18,894 bases of DNA, taken from NCBI GenBank assembly GCA_038326725.1, contig JBBQKI010000038.1, positions 1 through 18,894 on the forward strand. The letters run 5' to 3'. Shown here piece by piece: positions 7,297 through 14,834 of the stretch. Position numbers and translations under genes: made by a program. This DNA comes from JBBQKI01 sp038326725 (GTDB lineage: Bacteria; Bacteroidota; Bacteroidia; Flavobacteriales; Flavobacteriaceae). The notes beneath the pieces are model-generated. The model did no database searches. It saw nothing but the letters and a program-made list of their open reading frames with translations, and was not told the origin of the DNA. Positions within the stretch are counted from its first letter, which is position 1; every line of letters begins with the position of its first letter.

Positions 7297-7839
7297 CTAA
7301 CTTTCGTAAGCTGTAAACCGAGCATCCGCCTCCATCACCGTCCCACATTTATCGCAGGTGCGGAGTTCAATGGAATTATAGAAATTTTTGTAGTGGGGCA
7401 GGAAGTCTTTTTCAATATCGTTCAATTCAAAATAAACCTCATGTAGCTTGTGGTTGCAGTTGTCGCAAAACCACAAAAGGCCATCTGTAAAGCCTTGACC
7501 GGCCCGTTTCCGCTCGATCACCAAACCGATTGAACCGGCACTTCGGACAGGGGAGTGTGGAACTTTGGCTGGATGTAAATACATATCCCCTGGGCCAAGC
7601 TCCATTATTTTTCTTTCCCCGTTTTCTTGAATGATGGCTTGAATGTTTCCTTCAAGCTGGTAAAATAATTCCTCTGTTTCGTTATAATGGTAGTCTTTAC
7701 GGGCATTGGGCCCGGCCACTACCATCACGATATAATCGTCGGATTCGGTGTAGAGGTTTTTGTTCCCAACGGGGGGTTTTAGCAGATCGCGATTCTCCGC
7801 TATCCATTTGTTTAGGTTGAAAGGTGTTTTAATAGCCAT
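7297..7839 (-). CDS. nbaC: 3-hydroxyanthranilate 3,4-dioxygenase
   Basis: A complete 180-residue cupin dioxygenase. It opens the ring of 3-hydroxyanthranilate, giving 2-amino-3-carboxymuconate semialdehyde, which either closes to quinolinate for NAD synthesis or is degraded further. The catalytic Fe ligands are H51, E57 and H95, with the substrate-binding R47, R99 and E110. A second, rubredoxin-like iron site is formed by C125, C128, C162 and C165. All these positions agree in number with the well-studied Ralstonia enzyme. It is cytoplasmic and homodimeric in the family. No other kynurenine-pathway gene is in the window. A palindrome directly upstream covers its predicted promoter. Eukaryotic counterparts are called HAAO. 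Confidence 0.96.
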   Translation of the reverse strand: MAIKTPFNLNKWIAENRDLLKPPVGNKNLYTESDDYIVMVVAGPNARKDYHYNETEELFYQLEGNIQAIIQENGERKIMELGPGDMYLHPAKVPHSPVRSAGSIGLVIERKRAGQGFTDGLLWFCDNCNHKLHEVYFELNDIEKDFLPHYKNFYNSIELRTCDKCGTVMEADARFTAYES

Positions 7840-7840
7840 T

Positions 7841-7872
7841 GCCGCATTTTTACAGTTATGTAAAAATACGGC
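7841..7872. promoter_or_regulatory. Palindrome immediately upstream of 3-hydroxyanthranilate dioxygenase, candidate operator
   Basis: Two 14-base arms, GCCGCATTTTTACA (7841-7854) and TGTAAAAATACGGC (7859-7872), pair with one mismatch around a GTTA loop, ending two bases before the start codon at 7839. On the minus strand no T-run follows, so a terminator is unlikely. The right arm contains the best -7 candidate, so a bound regulator would block RNA polymerase. In RNA it would also be a stable hairpin near the ribosome-binding region. No regulator is identified. Confidence 0.6.
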
Positions 7873-7893
7873 AAAAAGCTAAATAGAAAGCAA
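7861..7893 (-). promoter_or_regulatory. Candidate promoter of the 3-hydroxyanthranilate dioxygenase gene
   Basis: On the minus strand TTG (7893-7891) is followed, after 22 bases, by TATTTTTA (7868-7861), one base off TAnnTTTG. The spacing is at the long end of the reported range. The -7 box falls inside the palindrome at 7841-7872. Confidence 0.35.
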
Positions 7894-7905
7894 GATTTGG
7901 GGAGT

Positions 7906-8409
7906 TTACTTCCTATAAAAAAGTTGTGTGAAATAATTACGTCCCTCCGAAGATTGAACGATCCCAAAACCAGAATGGGTATAATTTCCTTCAATCACGG
8001 ATTTGTGCCCGGGACTTAAAAGCCACGCTGAAACTGCAGCTTCAGCAGTTTCGTATCCGTAAGCTACATTTTCGCCAACGTTTTCGGCTCCGTGATGCTT
8101 AAGGGCCTCTGTGCGGTAAGGAAAATTATCGTGGTTTATTTGCTCCACGGAAATCATATATTTTGTATGTTCTACCGCATAGGCACTCGCGTAACTATCA
8201 TCAGCCTGAATTGAATTAAGGCCAATCGAAACACGATGATCGTTTACAAGGGATAAAATTTCATTTGCCATTTCCCAGTCTGTTTCATTAACCAAAGAAA
8301 GGTCAATAGTATAATCAAGTTCTTCTGTTTCAGGGGAATCTTCCTTTGAACAGGACGTCATTACAAGGCATAGCACGGCCATGGCAAGTAGGTTGCTTCT
8401 TAATTTCAT
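7906..8409 (-). CDS. CAP-domain (SCP/PR1-like) lipoprotein
   Basis: A 167-residue predicted lipoprotein. The signal ends at Cys20 (VMTSC), followed by SKED, again resembling the Bacteroidota surface-export signal. Residues about 49-165 form a CAP domain: an initial helix (ILSLVNDHRVSIGLNSI), H81, the GENVAYG signature (E113), the HSGFGI strand (H145) and a final NYFTQLFYRK strand. These histidines and the glutamate lie where CAP proteins have their conserved pocket. Bacterial CAP proteins are envelope proteins whose molecular function is mostly unknown. It lies 66 bases before the dioxygenase gene on the same strand and has its own -7 box; no functional link between the two is evident. Confidence 0.9.
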   Translation of the reverse strand: MKLRSNLLAMAVLCLVMTSCSKEDSPETEELDYTIDLSLVNETDWEMANEILSLVNDHRVSIGLNSIQADDSYASAYAVEHTKYMISVEQINHDNFPYRTEALKHHGAENVGENVAYGYETAEAAVSAWLLSPGHKSVIEGNYTHSGFGIVQSSEGRNYFTQLFYRK

Positions 8410-8447
8410 AATTGGGGCAACATCAAATTTGGGGCATGATGTTAGAT

Positions 8448-8455
8448 CAAATATA
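8448..8455 (-). promoter_or_regulatory. Promoter -7 box of the CAP lipoprotein gene
   Basis: On the minus strand TATATTTG matches TAnnTTTG exactly, 38 bases before the ATG. The -33 element at the expected spacing is poor. The leader between box and ATG holds the word TGCCCCAA twice (8412-8419 and 8429-8436, read on the minus strand), plus AACATC/GATGTT arms at 8419-8424 and 8438-8443. Confidence 0.45.
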
Positions 8456-8583
8456 TAAAAAAAACCAAACGAAAAACGCTTTTAACCGAAATAATTTACA
8501 CTTAATCGGATAAACATTAAATATTTGAAATATTAAAAATGAAAATATAATGGAAAACCCACTGAAATCAATTGATTCTGAAT

Positions 8584-8591
8584 TATATTTG
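8584..8591 (+). promoter_or_regulatory. Promoter -7 box of the isoaspartyl peptidase gene
   Basis: TATATTTG matches TAnnTTTG exactly and lies 21 bases before the ATG at 8613. It lies downstream of the earlier in-frame ATG at 8550, which argues that 8613 is the true start. Confidence 0.45.
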
Positions 8592-8612
8592 ATTTTTAAA
8601 AATATTTCGATA

Positions 8613-9674
8613 ATGAAAACTTTAACATATTTTTTGGCCTTTTTTGTGCTATTTGCCTGTAAAAAAACTCCTTTAAACGGATTTATTTCGGAAAAACCAT
8701 CACAAACTTTAGAGAATAAAGCAGAAAATTTCGGAATTGTGATTCATGGAGGTGCTGGAACTCTGCTTAAAGAAAACATGAGCGACTCCCTCGAAAAAGT
8801 TTATAATGATAAATTAAAAGAAGCCATAGTAATAGGGCATACTATTTTAAAAAATGGTGGTACCGCTATGGAAGCGGTAACCAAAACCATCAATGTCTTG
8901 GAAGACTCACCACTTTTTAACGCAGGTAAGGGCGCTGTTTTTACCAATGAAGGCGCCAATGAATTGGACGCTTCGATAATGGACGGCGCAACATTAAAGG
9001 CCGGAGCAGTGGCCGGGGTTCGGCATATCAAAAACCCGATAAACCTTGCCTATACTGTGATGACACAATCGGAACATGTGATGCTTGCCGGGGAAGGCGC
9101 TGAACGCTTCGCCGTTGAAAAAGGATTTACATTGGTTGACACTTCATATTTTTACACAGAAGAACAATTTCAAACGTTGAAGGGGGTTAAGGAAAGTGAA
9201 AAAAGAAAAATGGGAACGGGAAACGTTTCCAATGAAGATCCATTTATCAAAAACACCAAATTTGGTACCGTGGGCTGTGCGGCTTTGGACAAAAATGGAA
9301 ACCTCGCAGCCGGGACATCCACCGGCGGAATGACCAATAAACGGTGGAACCGCATTGGAGATGCGCCAATTATCGGCGCGGGGACTTATGCCAACAACGC
9401 TACCTGTGCAGTTTCCTCTACGGGCTGGGGTGAATTTTTTATCCGGTCGGTTGTGGCGTATGATATTTCTGCGCTGATGGAATATAAAGGTTGGACATTG
9501 CAACAAGCCGCTGAAGAAGTAATTCAGAAAAAAGTGCCAGCCTTGGGCGGCGATGGTGGCATTGTTGCCATCGACAAAGACGGCAATGTAGCAATGGAGT
9601 TCAACACTTCCGGAATGTACCGCGCGCACATGAACGCTAAAGGGGAATTGGTGATCGGGATCTACCGGGATTAA
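8613..9674 (+). CDS. Isoaspartyl peptidase/L-asparaginase, predicted exported lipoprotein
   Basis: From the ATG at 8613 the product has 353 residues. An ATG 63 bases upstream would only add residues ahead of the signal. The N-terminus MKTLTYFLAFFVLFAC is a lipoprotein signal with Cys16. The rest is a plant-type asparaginase of the Ntn-hydrolase fold: VIHGGAG near the start, a glycine-rich PLFNAGKGAVF segment, the DASIMDG motif, and the autocleavage site FGTVGCAALD. Thr219 would become the N-terminal nucleophile of the beta subunit, and GTSTGG (Thr237) follows. It hydrolyses isoaspartyl dipeptides and L-asparagine. E. coli IaaA is cytoplasmic, so the lipid anchor implies work in the periplasm. 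It is divergent from the CAP lipoprotein gene. The asparaginase/isoaspartyl balance cannot be predicted. Confidence 0.92.
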   Translation: MKTLTYFLAFFVLFACKKTPLNGFISEKPSQTLENKAENFGIVIHGGAGTLLKENMSDSLEKVYNDKLKEAIVIGHTILKNGGTAMEAVTKTINVLEDSPLFNAGKGAVFTNEGANELDASIMDGATLKAGAVAGVRHIKNPINLAYTVMTQSEHVMLAGEGAERFAVEKGFTLVDTSYFYTEEQFQTLKGVKESEKRKMGTGNVSNEDPFIKNTKFGTVGCAALDKNGNLAAGTSTGGMTNKRWNRIGDAPIIGAGTYANNATCAVSSTGWGEFFIRSVVAYDISALMEYKGWTLQQAAEEVIQKKVPALGGDGGIVAIDKDGNVAMEFNTSGMYRAHMNAKGELVIGIYRD

Positions 9675-9741
9675 CAGAAATTTTTGGAGTAGATTGGCGT
9701 TAGAAATTAGGGAAAGCAGAAATTTAGTTGAAATCTCTTCT

Positions 9742-10215
9742 TCATTTTTTCCAATCTTTAAAGGGGTTTTTGCTTAACTGGGAATTATAATATTTTATCT
9801 CGCCAGTTACTTCTCTACCTAGCCAGCTTGGTTTTTCGAAAGTTTCTTCCTCTGAATTCAATTCAATTTCAGCAATTTTCAACCCTATGTTTTCGCCTAA
9901 AAATTCGTCGATTTCAAAAATATGGGTTCCCGCTCTTACTTCGTAACGGATTTTTTCAATAATTCCTTTTTCACAAAAAAGCAATAAAAATTCTGCATCT
10001 TTTAAAGGGATTTCTTTCTCCCATTCCACCCGCGTAGTGCCGGAAGGATTGGATTTTCCCTTTACGGTTAAAAATGCTTTTTCCCCTTTTATCCGAACTC
10101 GGACCGTCCGCTCTATGTTTGAATTTAAAAACCCTTGGACGATGCGCGATTTTTGAAAAGCATCCTTTTTAAAATCCTCGGAAAGCACTAGAAATTTTCG
10201 TTCTATTTCAAGCAT
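9742..10215 (-). CDS. CYTH domain protein (triphosphate tunnel metalloenzyme)
   Basis: The ATG at 10215 gives 157 residues, starting at MLEIERKFLV, the ExExK signature (E3, E5, K7). An upstream in-frame TTG at 10224 is less likely. Further tunnel residues are RTVRVRIKG, FLTVKGK, RVEWEKEI, KIRYEV, FEIDEF and IAEIELNSEEE. The ending WLGREVTGEIKYYN is like the short inorganic triphosphatases such as that of Nitrosomonas europaea. The fold is an eight-stranded barrel that binds triphosphate and a divalent metal; activities include tripolyphosphatase and, in some members, adenylate cyclase. Length and sequence favour a triphosphatase. The start overlaps the end of the upstream gene by 8 bases, so the two are probably cotranscribed. 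Confidence 0.9.
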   Translation of the reverse strand: MLEIERKFLVLSEDFKKDAFQKSRIVQGFLNSNIERTVRVRIKGEKAFLTVKGKSNPSGTTRVEWEKEIPLKDAEFLLLFCEKGIIEKIRYEVRAGTHIFEIDEFLGENIGLKIAEIELNSEEETFEKPSWLGREVTGEIKYYNSQLSKNPFKDWKK

Positions 10216-10861
10216 GCGCTGCAATGTGTTTTATTTTATCGGAAGGGATTTTGGTTTCCACATAACCATTTGCCGCAAGCTTTTGCATTGCTATTGCAAT
10301 GGTTTCGGGATGTATGGGTTGGTATTTTTTGGGAATAACAGGTTTCAAAATCCCCATGAAAAATTTCGCCATTTTTTCACCAAAACGGTTTTCTTTTCGA
10401 TCTCCTGCAATTAAAGCGGGTTGCATGATATATGTGGTTTTTATATTCAGTTGAAGCACGTCCTGCTCCATTTCCCCTTTGGTTCGGTTATAAAACAGCC
10501 GGCTTTTTGGATCTGCGCCCATTGCGGAAATAACTATAAAAGTGTCAATATTGTTTTGCTTGCAAAGGTTGGCCGCGGCCACGGGAATGCCGTGGTCTAT
10601 TTTTTTATAAGTTTCATTATCGGGGGTTTTGGCATTCGTGGTGCCGATACAGCAAAAAACAATATCTGCGGTGAAATCGTTGGCGTAATTTTCCAATTGA
10701 AACAAATCGATTACATATTCCTTTATTTTTGGGTGCTTCGTGTCTGTAGCGGTTCTTGAAAAAAGCTTTACCACAGTATAATTGGGATCTGCCAAAAGCC
10801 TTTTTAGCAAAGTGCTACCCGTTAAACCCGTCGCGCCTAAAATGATTGCGGTTTTGTTCAT
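10208..10861 (-). CDS. NAD(P)-binding Rossmann-fold protein, HTATIP2/TIP30-like atypical SDR
   Basis: A 217-residue cytoplasmic protein. The nucleotide-binding motif GATGLTG is at residues 9-15. A CCIGTT strand end follows at 70-75, and a possible catalytic set S112 (VISAMGA), Y124 and K128 (YNRTK). The later segment YIMQPALIAGDRKENR is characteristic of the HTATIP2-like/YbjT group of atypical short-chain dehydrogenases. Members bind NADP(H) but their substrates are mostly unknown. It is the first gene of a two-gene unit with the CYTH protein and is divergent from dinB, with 51 bases between the start codons. Confidence 0.85.
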   Translation of the reverse strand: MNKTAIILGATGLTGSTLLKRLLADPNYTVVKLFSRTATDTKHPKIKEYVIDLFQLENYANDFTADIVFCCIGTTNAKTPDNETYKKIDHGIPVAAANLCKQNNIDTFIVISAMGADPKSRLFYNRTKGEMEQDVLQLNIKTTYIMQPALIAGDRKENRFGEKMAKFFMGILKPVIPKKYQPIHPETIAIAMQKLAANGYVETKIPSDKIKHIAAHA

Positions 10862-10912
10862 TTGAAAAACATTTCAGAAAAATTTCTCACTAAGATATTC
10901 TATTTTTATGGA

Positions 10913-12022
10913 ATGGATCCGCAGGGTAAAATCAGAAAAATAATACATGTGGATATGGATGCTTTCTACGCCTCGGTGGAGCAGCTCGACAATCCGGAAC
11001 TGCGGGGGAAAGCTTTGGCCGTGGGCGGCAGCGAAATCCGGGGCGTTGTGAGCGCGGCCAGTTATGAGGCAAGGAAATTTGGGGTACGCAGCGCCATGAG
11101 CGGCGTAGCGGCAAAACGCAATTGTCCTGAACTCATTTTCGTAAAGCCACGTTTTGAACGGTACAAAGAAATTTCAAAAAAAATACGGAAAATATTTCAG
11201 GAATACACAGATTTGGTGGAGCCGCTTTCCTTGGACGAGGCCTATTTAGACGTTACCCAAAACAAAAAAGGCAACCCCAGTGCTACTTTAATTGCAAAGG
11301 AAATCCGGGAAAAAATAAAGGAAAAAACCGGGTTAAACGCTTCTGCGGGCATTTCAATAAATAAATTCATCGCCAAAGTGGCGAGTGATATCAACAAACC
11401 CAACGGACAAAAAACCGTACCGCCGGAAGAAGTGATTTCTTTTCTGGAGGCGTTGGATGTTAAAAAATTTTACGGCGTTGGGAAGGTAACTAAGGAGAAG
11501 CTTTATCGTTTGGGGATTTTTACCGGAAAAGATTTAAAAACGAAAACCTTGGAATACCTCGAAGAACATTTCGGGAAAAGCGGCAGCTATTATTATTACG
11601 TTGTCCGCGGTATCCACAACAGCGAGGTAAAACCTTCCCGAATCGCAAAATCCCTTGCGGCAGAAAGAACGTTCAATGAAAATATTGCAAGCGAAATCTT
11701 TATGCTGGAAAGGCTTGACGAAATAGCTGATGAAGTAGAGCGCCGGCTTTCAAAATATAAAATCGCGGGCAAGACCGTGACCTTAAAAATCAAGTACAGT
11801 GATTTTACCTTACAAACCAGAAGCAAAACATTGCCCTTTTATGTAGCCTCAAAATCGCTTATTTTAGAGGCTGTTCGGGAATTATTGTTTCAAGAAAAAA
11901 TGAAGGATTCGGTACGATTATTGGGCATTTCCCTTTCAAATTTGAATACTGAACCCGGAAAACCAAAAGTTGAAGTGGAATTAAAAAAGACAATAGATGT
12001 GCAATTAAACTTTGATTTTTAA
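10913..12022 (+). CDS. dinB: DNA polymerase IV (Y-family translesion polymerase)
   Basis: The ATG at 10913 gives 369 residues; an in-frame TTG at 10862 would add a tail not typical of the family. The palm begins IIHVDMDAFYASVE with metal ligand D14 and steric-gate Y19, and the second metal site is SLDEAYLDV (D108, E109). YEARKFGVRSAMS is the finger signature. A helix-hairpin-helix thumb (KFYGVGKVTKEKLYRLGI) and a C-terminal little-finger domain follow. The last residues, VQLNFDF, resemble a beta-clamp binding motif. It copies past DNA lesions without proofreading. I see no LexA-type operator in the short divergent region, though flavobacterial operators are not well known to me. Confidence 0.96.
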   Translation: MDPQGKIRKIIHVDMDAFYASVEQLDNPELRGKALAVGGSEIRGVVSAASYEARKFGVRSAMSGVAAKRNCPELIFVKPRFERYKEISKKIRKIFQEYTDLVEPLSLDEAYLDVTQNKKGNPSATLIAKEIREKIKEKTGLNASAGISINKFIAKVASDINKPNGQKTVPPEEVISFLEALDVKKFYGVGKVTKEKLYRLGIFTGKDLKTKTLEYLEEHFGKSGSYYYYVVRGIHNSEVKPSRIAKSLAAERTFNENIASEIFMLERLDEIADEVERRLSKYKIAGKTVTLKIKYSDFTLQTRSKTLPFYVASKSLILEAVRELLFQEKMKDSVRLLGISLSNLNTEPGKPKVEVELKKTIDVQLNFDF

Positions 12023-12100
12023 CCTTTCCAGCTTCACAAAACAAGGAGCAAAGGGATTTTTAAAAAGCTACGTATCTTTAATAACACAAAACCTTAAATC

Positions 12101-12859
12101 ATGAAAACAGTTGCTTTTTCCATTATGGCATTTTTAATTTTAATTTTTTTCGGTTCATGTAAAAATGAAAACGAAAAGCCGGTTTCAAATAACGCCGTAA
12201 GCGACAGTATCCCGAAAGAGGAAGCCCCAAAATTTCTGTATGTGCTCGCGCCAAGCGGACTAACGCTTCGGGAATTTAACAACCTGCAAAGCAAGAAACT
12301 GGCGGTTATTCCTTTTGGCACCATAGTGAATATTATAAAAATAGAAGAAAAAACCACCATGGACGTGGGCGGAATTGCAGGCGGCATGGATGAAGTGGAA
12401 TTCAATGGCCAAAGTGGTTTTGCTTTTAATGGCTATCTTTCAAGGTTTTCACCCCCGCAGCATACAATTTCTGCTAAAGATTATGCTTTGATGATGAAGG
12501 AAACCTTCCCTTCTGTTACTTATTCCGAAACCACCGGAGGCTCGGCAAGTAACCCAAGCAGTTCGCAAACGCTTTTATTCCCAAAAGCAAAATGGCACGA
12601 AGCATTTTTCATTGCGCAAAGGCTTTTTAGTTTTCCGAAGGAATTTGATTTTCCCAATCCAAAAGGCAACAATAGCGAAGTTTTAAAAGATCCAAACATG
12701 AAAAAAAATGTATGGACTAGCGAACTTTTGATATCCCGAAATAACAATACCCTGGATACCCTTCAATACAGTTACCGCACTGAAGGTTCTGGCAGCCAGG
12801 TTTTCATTACCCAAGAAGGGGAAGCGATGAAAATAGAAAAAAGGGGATTCGCGGATTGA
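12101..12859 (+). CDS. SH3-domain-containing lipoprotein
   Basis: A 252-residue predicted lipoprotein: a hydrophobic signal ends in FFGSC (Cys20), followed by KNENE, an acidic stretch that could act as a surface-export signal. Residues about 45-117 fit a bacterial SH3 (SH3b) domain: FLYVLAPSGLTLRE at the start, a VIPFGTIVNII strand, and VEFNGQSGFAFNGYL at the end. Residues about 118-252 are not recognised. SH3b domains usually bind peptidoglycan or envelope proteins. It ends one base from the end of the opposing pyk gene, with no room for a terminator between. Confidence 0.82.
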   Translation: MKTVAFSIMAFLILIFFGSCKNENEKPVSNNAVSDSIPKEEAPKFLYVLAPSGLTLREFNNLQSKKLAVIPFGTIVNIIKIEEKTTMDVGGIAGGMDEVEFNGQSGFAFNGYLSRFSPPQHTISAKDYALMMKETFPSVTYSETTGGSASNPSSSQTLLFPKAKWHEAFFIAQRLFSFPKEFDFPNPKGNNSEVLKDPNMKKNVWTSELLISRNNNTLDTLQYSYRTEGSGSQVFITQEGEAMKIEKRGFAD

Positions 12860-12860
12860 G

Positions 12861-14291
12861 TTATTTCACCATTGAAACCCGCAATGTGTTCACCATTCCT
12901 TTATCAACAATAGGCATGGCGGCAAGGTTTATTAAATAATCCCCTTTTGTTACAAAGCCATATTCAAAAGCCATTCGGTTCACGTCTTCCACGGTTTCAT
13001 CGGTACTTACGAACTTATCGTAAAAATAGGCCTTAACCCCCCACAATAAATTTAAGCGGGAGAGCATCCGCCGGTTCGAGGTAAACACCAAAATATGGGC
13101 CGCGGGCCGCCAAGCAGAAATTTGGAACGCCGTGTAACCGCTATTGGTAAGGGTACAAATAGCCTTTGCCTCTATTTCGTTGGCCATGTGCGCGGCGTGG
13201 TAGCAAATTGATTTGGTGATGTAGCGGTTGGTTTTAATTTGCGGCGGTTCTTGGGGAACGCGGATCAATGACGAATTTTCCACACTTTTGATAATCTTGG
13301 CCATGGTCTTAACAACCTCTATTGGATATTTTCCAACTGAGGTTTCGCCGGAAAGCATTACGGCATCGGCGCCGTCCATTACTGAATTCGCAACATCATT
13401 CACCTCTGCCCGGGTTGGCGTTAGCGAGGTGATCATCGTTTCCATCATTTGCGTGGCAATGATTACGGGGATGCGTGCCCTTTTTGCGGTCAACACCAAT
13501 TCTTTTTGAATCAATGGGACTTCTTCAGCAGGAACTTCAACGCCCAAGTCGCCACGCGCCACCATTAAGCCATCGCAATAGGAAATTATTTTATCGATAT
13601 TGGCAACAGCCTCCGGTTTTTCAATTTTTGCAATAATGGGAATTTTGTATTCGCTGTGCGCTTCAATCAAAGCCTGCAGTTCTTTCAAATCTGCAGGATT
13701 TCGGACAAAGGAAAGCGCTATCCAATCCACTTCCATTTTAATAGCGAAGATGGCATCTTTCTTATCTTTTGCAGTAAGCGCGGGCAATGAAATTTTGGTG
13801 TTTGGGAGGTTCACCCCTTTTTTGGAACGCAACGGCCCGCCTTGGATTACAAGTGTTTTTACTTCATTTTTCCCGTTGGTTTCCAATACTTCAAAAATAA
13901 GTTTGCCATCATCAAGTAAAACGCGCTCGCCCGGTTTTACATCTTTTGCGAAATCTTTATAATTCATAAATACTTTAGTTCGCGTGCCTTCAAATTCCTT
14001 TCCGGTAAAAAATGAAATTTCGTCTCCGGGCTGCACCACCACTTCTTCTTTCATTATTCCCACACGGAGTTTCGGGCCTTGGAGGTCGCCCATAATGGCG
14101 GTGGTCGTGTTCAATTCTTCCCCTAATTCACGGATTAGCGAAATGGTACTTTTCACGTTTTCATAATCGGCGTGAGAAAAATTGACCCGAAAAACATCTA
14201 CGCCTTCCAAAATCATTTGTTTTAGCACTTCCCGGGTTGAGGTGGCCGGGCCCAAAGTGGCCACTATTTTTGTTTTTTTCTGGTTTGGCAT
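12861..14291 (-). CDS. pyk: Pyruvate kinase
   Basis: A complete 476-residue glycolytic enzyme converting phosphoenolpyruvate and ADP to pyruvate and ATP. Signatures are ATLGPATSTRE at the N-terminus, FRVNFSH (R35, N37, S39), the B-domain segment after GDLQGPKLRVG, the catalytic lysine region IPIIAKIEKPEA, VARGDLGVEVP with metal-binding residues, and TQMMETM...TPTRAEVNDVANSVMDG, then LSGETSVGKYP. The C-terminal domain is present, with no extra PEP-binding extension. The ATG shares one base with the stop of the upstream gene (TAATG), implying translational coupling. Confidence 0.98.
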   Translation of the reverse strand: MPNQKKTKIVATLGPATSTREVLKQMILEGVDVFRVNFSHADYENVKSTISLIRELGEELNTTTAIMGDLQGPKLRVGIMKEEVVVQPGDEISFFTGKEFEGTRTKVFMNYKDFAKDVKPGERVLLDDGKLIFEVLETNGKNEVKTLVIQGGPLRSKKGVNLPNTKISLPALTAKDKKDAIFAIKMEVDWIALSFVRNPADLKELQALIEAHSEYKIPIIAKIEKPEAVANIDKIISYCDGLMVARGDLGVEVPAEEVPLIQKELVLTAKRARIPVIIATQMMETMITSLTPTRAEVNDVANSVMDGADAVMLSGETSVGKYPIEVVKTMAKIIKSVENSSLIRVPQEPPQIKTNRYITKSICYHAAHMANEIEAKAICTLTNSGYTAFQISAWRPAAHILVFTSNRRMLSRLNLLWGVKAYFYDKFVSTDETVEDVNRMAFEYGFVTKGDYLINLAAMPIVDKGMVNTLRVSMVK

Positions 14292-14782
14292 TAATCGAAT
14301 ATTAAATTGTTCTTTGATTTTATGGATTCAACATCAATTGAATATGCTGAAACAACTTGTTTTATTTCGTTTATTTCCGAAATGAACTTCCTTAAGGGAA
14401 TGTTTTCAAAATCGGAATATATTTTCAAAATGTAATCTGCTTTTTTATGTTCGGGCAATAAATATGTTACAATAAACTTTTCCGAACTGGTATTTTCGAA
14501 CAAGCTTCCCGAACTATGGACAATGGCTTCAGGCGATTTGCATTTATTTGAAATGAGGTGAAAATCTCTATATTTCAAAGCATCATTATAAACGTAATGT
14601 GGAAAGGATATTTCAAGGCCGTTGTTGGAATAAGCCAAATCTACGGCCTTTCTCTTTAAACGAAACTTCACGGATTGATTGAGCAAAAACGCCATTTTAT
14701 AGGGTTCTTCACTACAGTGAATTGCAATCAGCGAAAATTCTTCCACATCAATTTCATCCAAAACCAATTTGTGTTGTTTCAT
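14291..14782 (-). CDS. IPExxxVDY family protein
   Basis: A 163-residue cytoplasmic protein of a family found in Bacteroidota next to rnc and pyk. The motif that names the family appears here in variant form, LPEHKKADY (residues 109-117), with Leu for Ile and Ala for Val. The N-terminus KQHKLVLDEI and the phrase FSLIAIHCSEEPYKMAFLLNQ are consistent with the family. No catalytic residues are apparent and the function is unknown. Its position, between rnc (52 bases upstream) and pyk (one base overlap), is the strongest support for the assignment. Confidence 0.85.
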   Translation of the reverse strand: MKQHKLVLDEIDVEEFSLIAIHCSEEPYKMAFLLNQSVKFRLKRKAVDLAYSNNGLEISFPHYVYNDALKYRDFHLISNKCKSPEAIVHSSGSLFENTSSEKFIVTYLLPEHKKADYILKIYSDFENIPLRKFISEINEIKQVVSAYSIDVESIKSKNNLIFD

Positions 14783-14794
14783 TACAAATTTTAT

Positions 14795-14813
14795 GGATAA
14801 AAATACGTTATCC
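14795..14813. repeat. Inverted repeat upstream of the IPExxxVDY gene
   Basis: GGATAA and TTATCC are perfect 6-base arms with 7 bases between, in the 52-base gap between rnc and the IPExxxVDY gene. It has no T-run on the minus strand, so it is not a standard terminator. It could be a weak operator, or chance. Confidence 0.3.
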
Positions 14814-14834
14814 GTGGGAGATTATAAAACAGTA

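Noticed and set aside
7841..7872. Hairpin read as a terminator after the CAP lipoprotein gene
   Set aside because: No run of T follows on the minus strand, and the hairpin abuts the next start codon; an operator or leader structure fits better.
9144..9629. A 161-codon open frame on the minus strand
   Set aside because: It is antisense to the isoaspartyl peptidase gene, whose motifs are intact; the translation is low-complexity and without family features.
10862..10912. N-terminal extension of DNA polymerase IV from a TTG
   Set aside because: The 17 extra residues are not typical of the family, and an ATG at 10913 precedes the conserved palm start by the usual distance.
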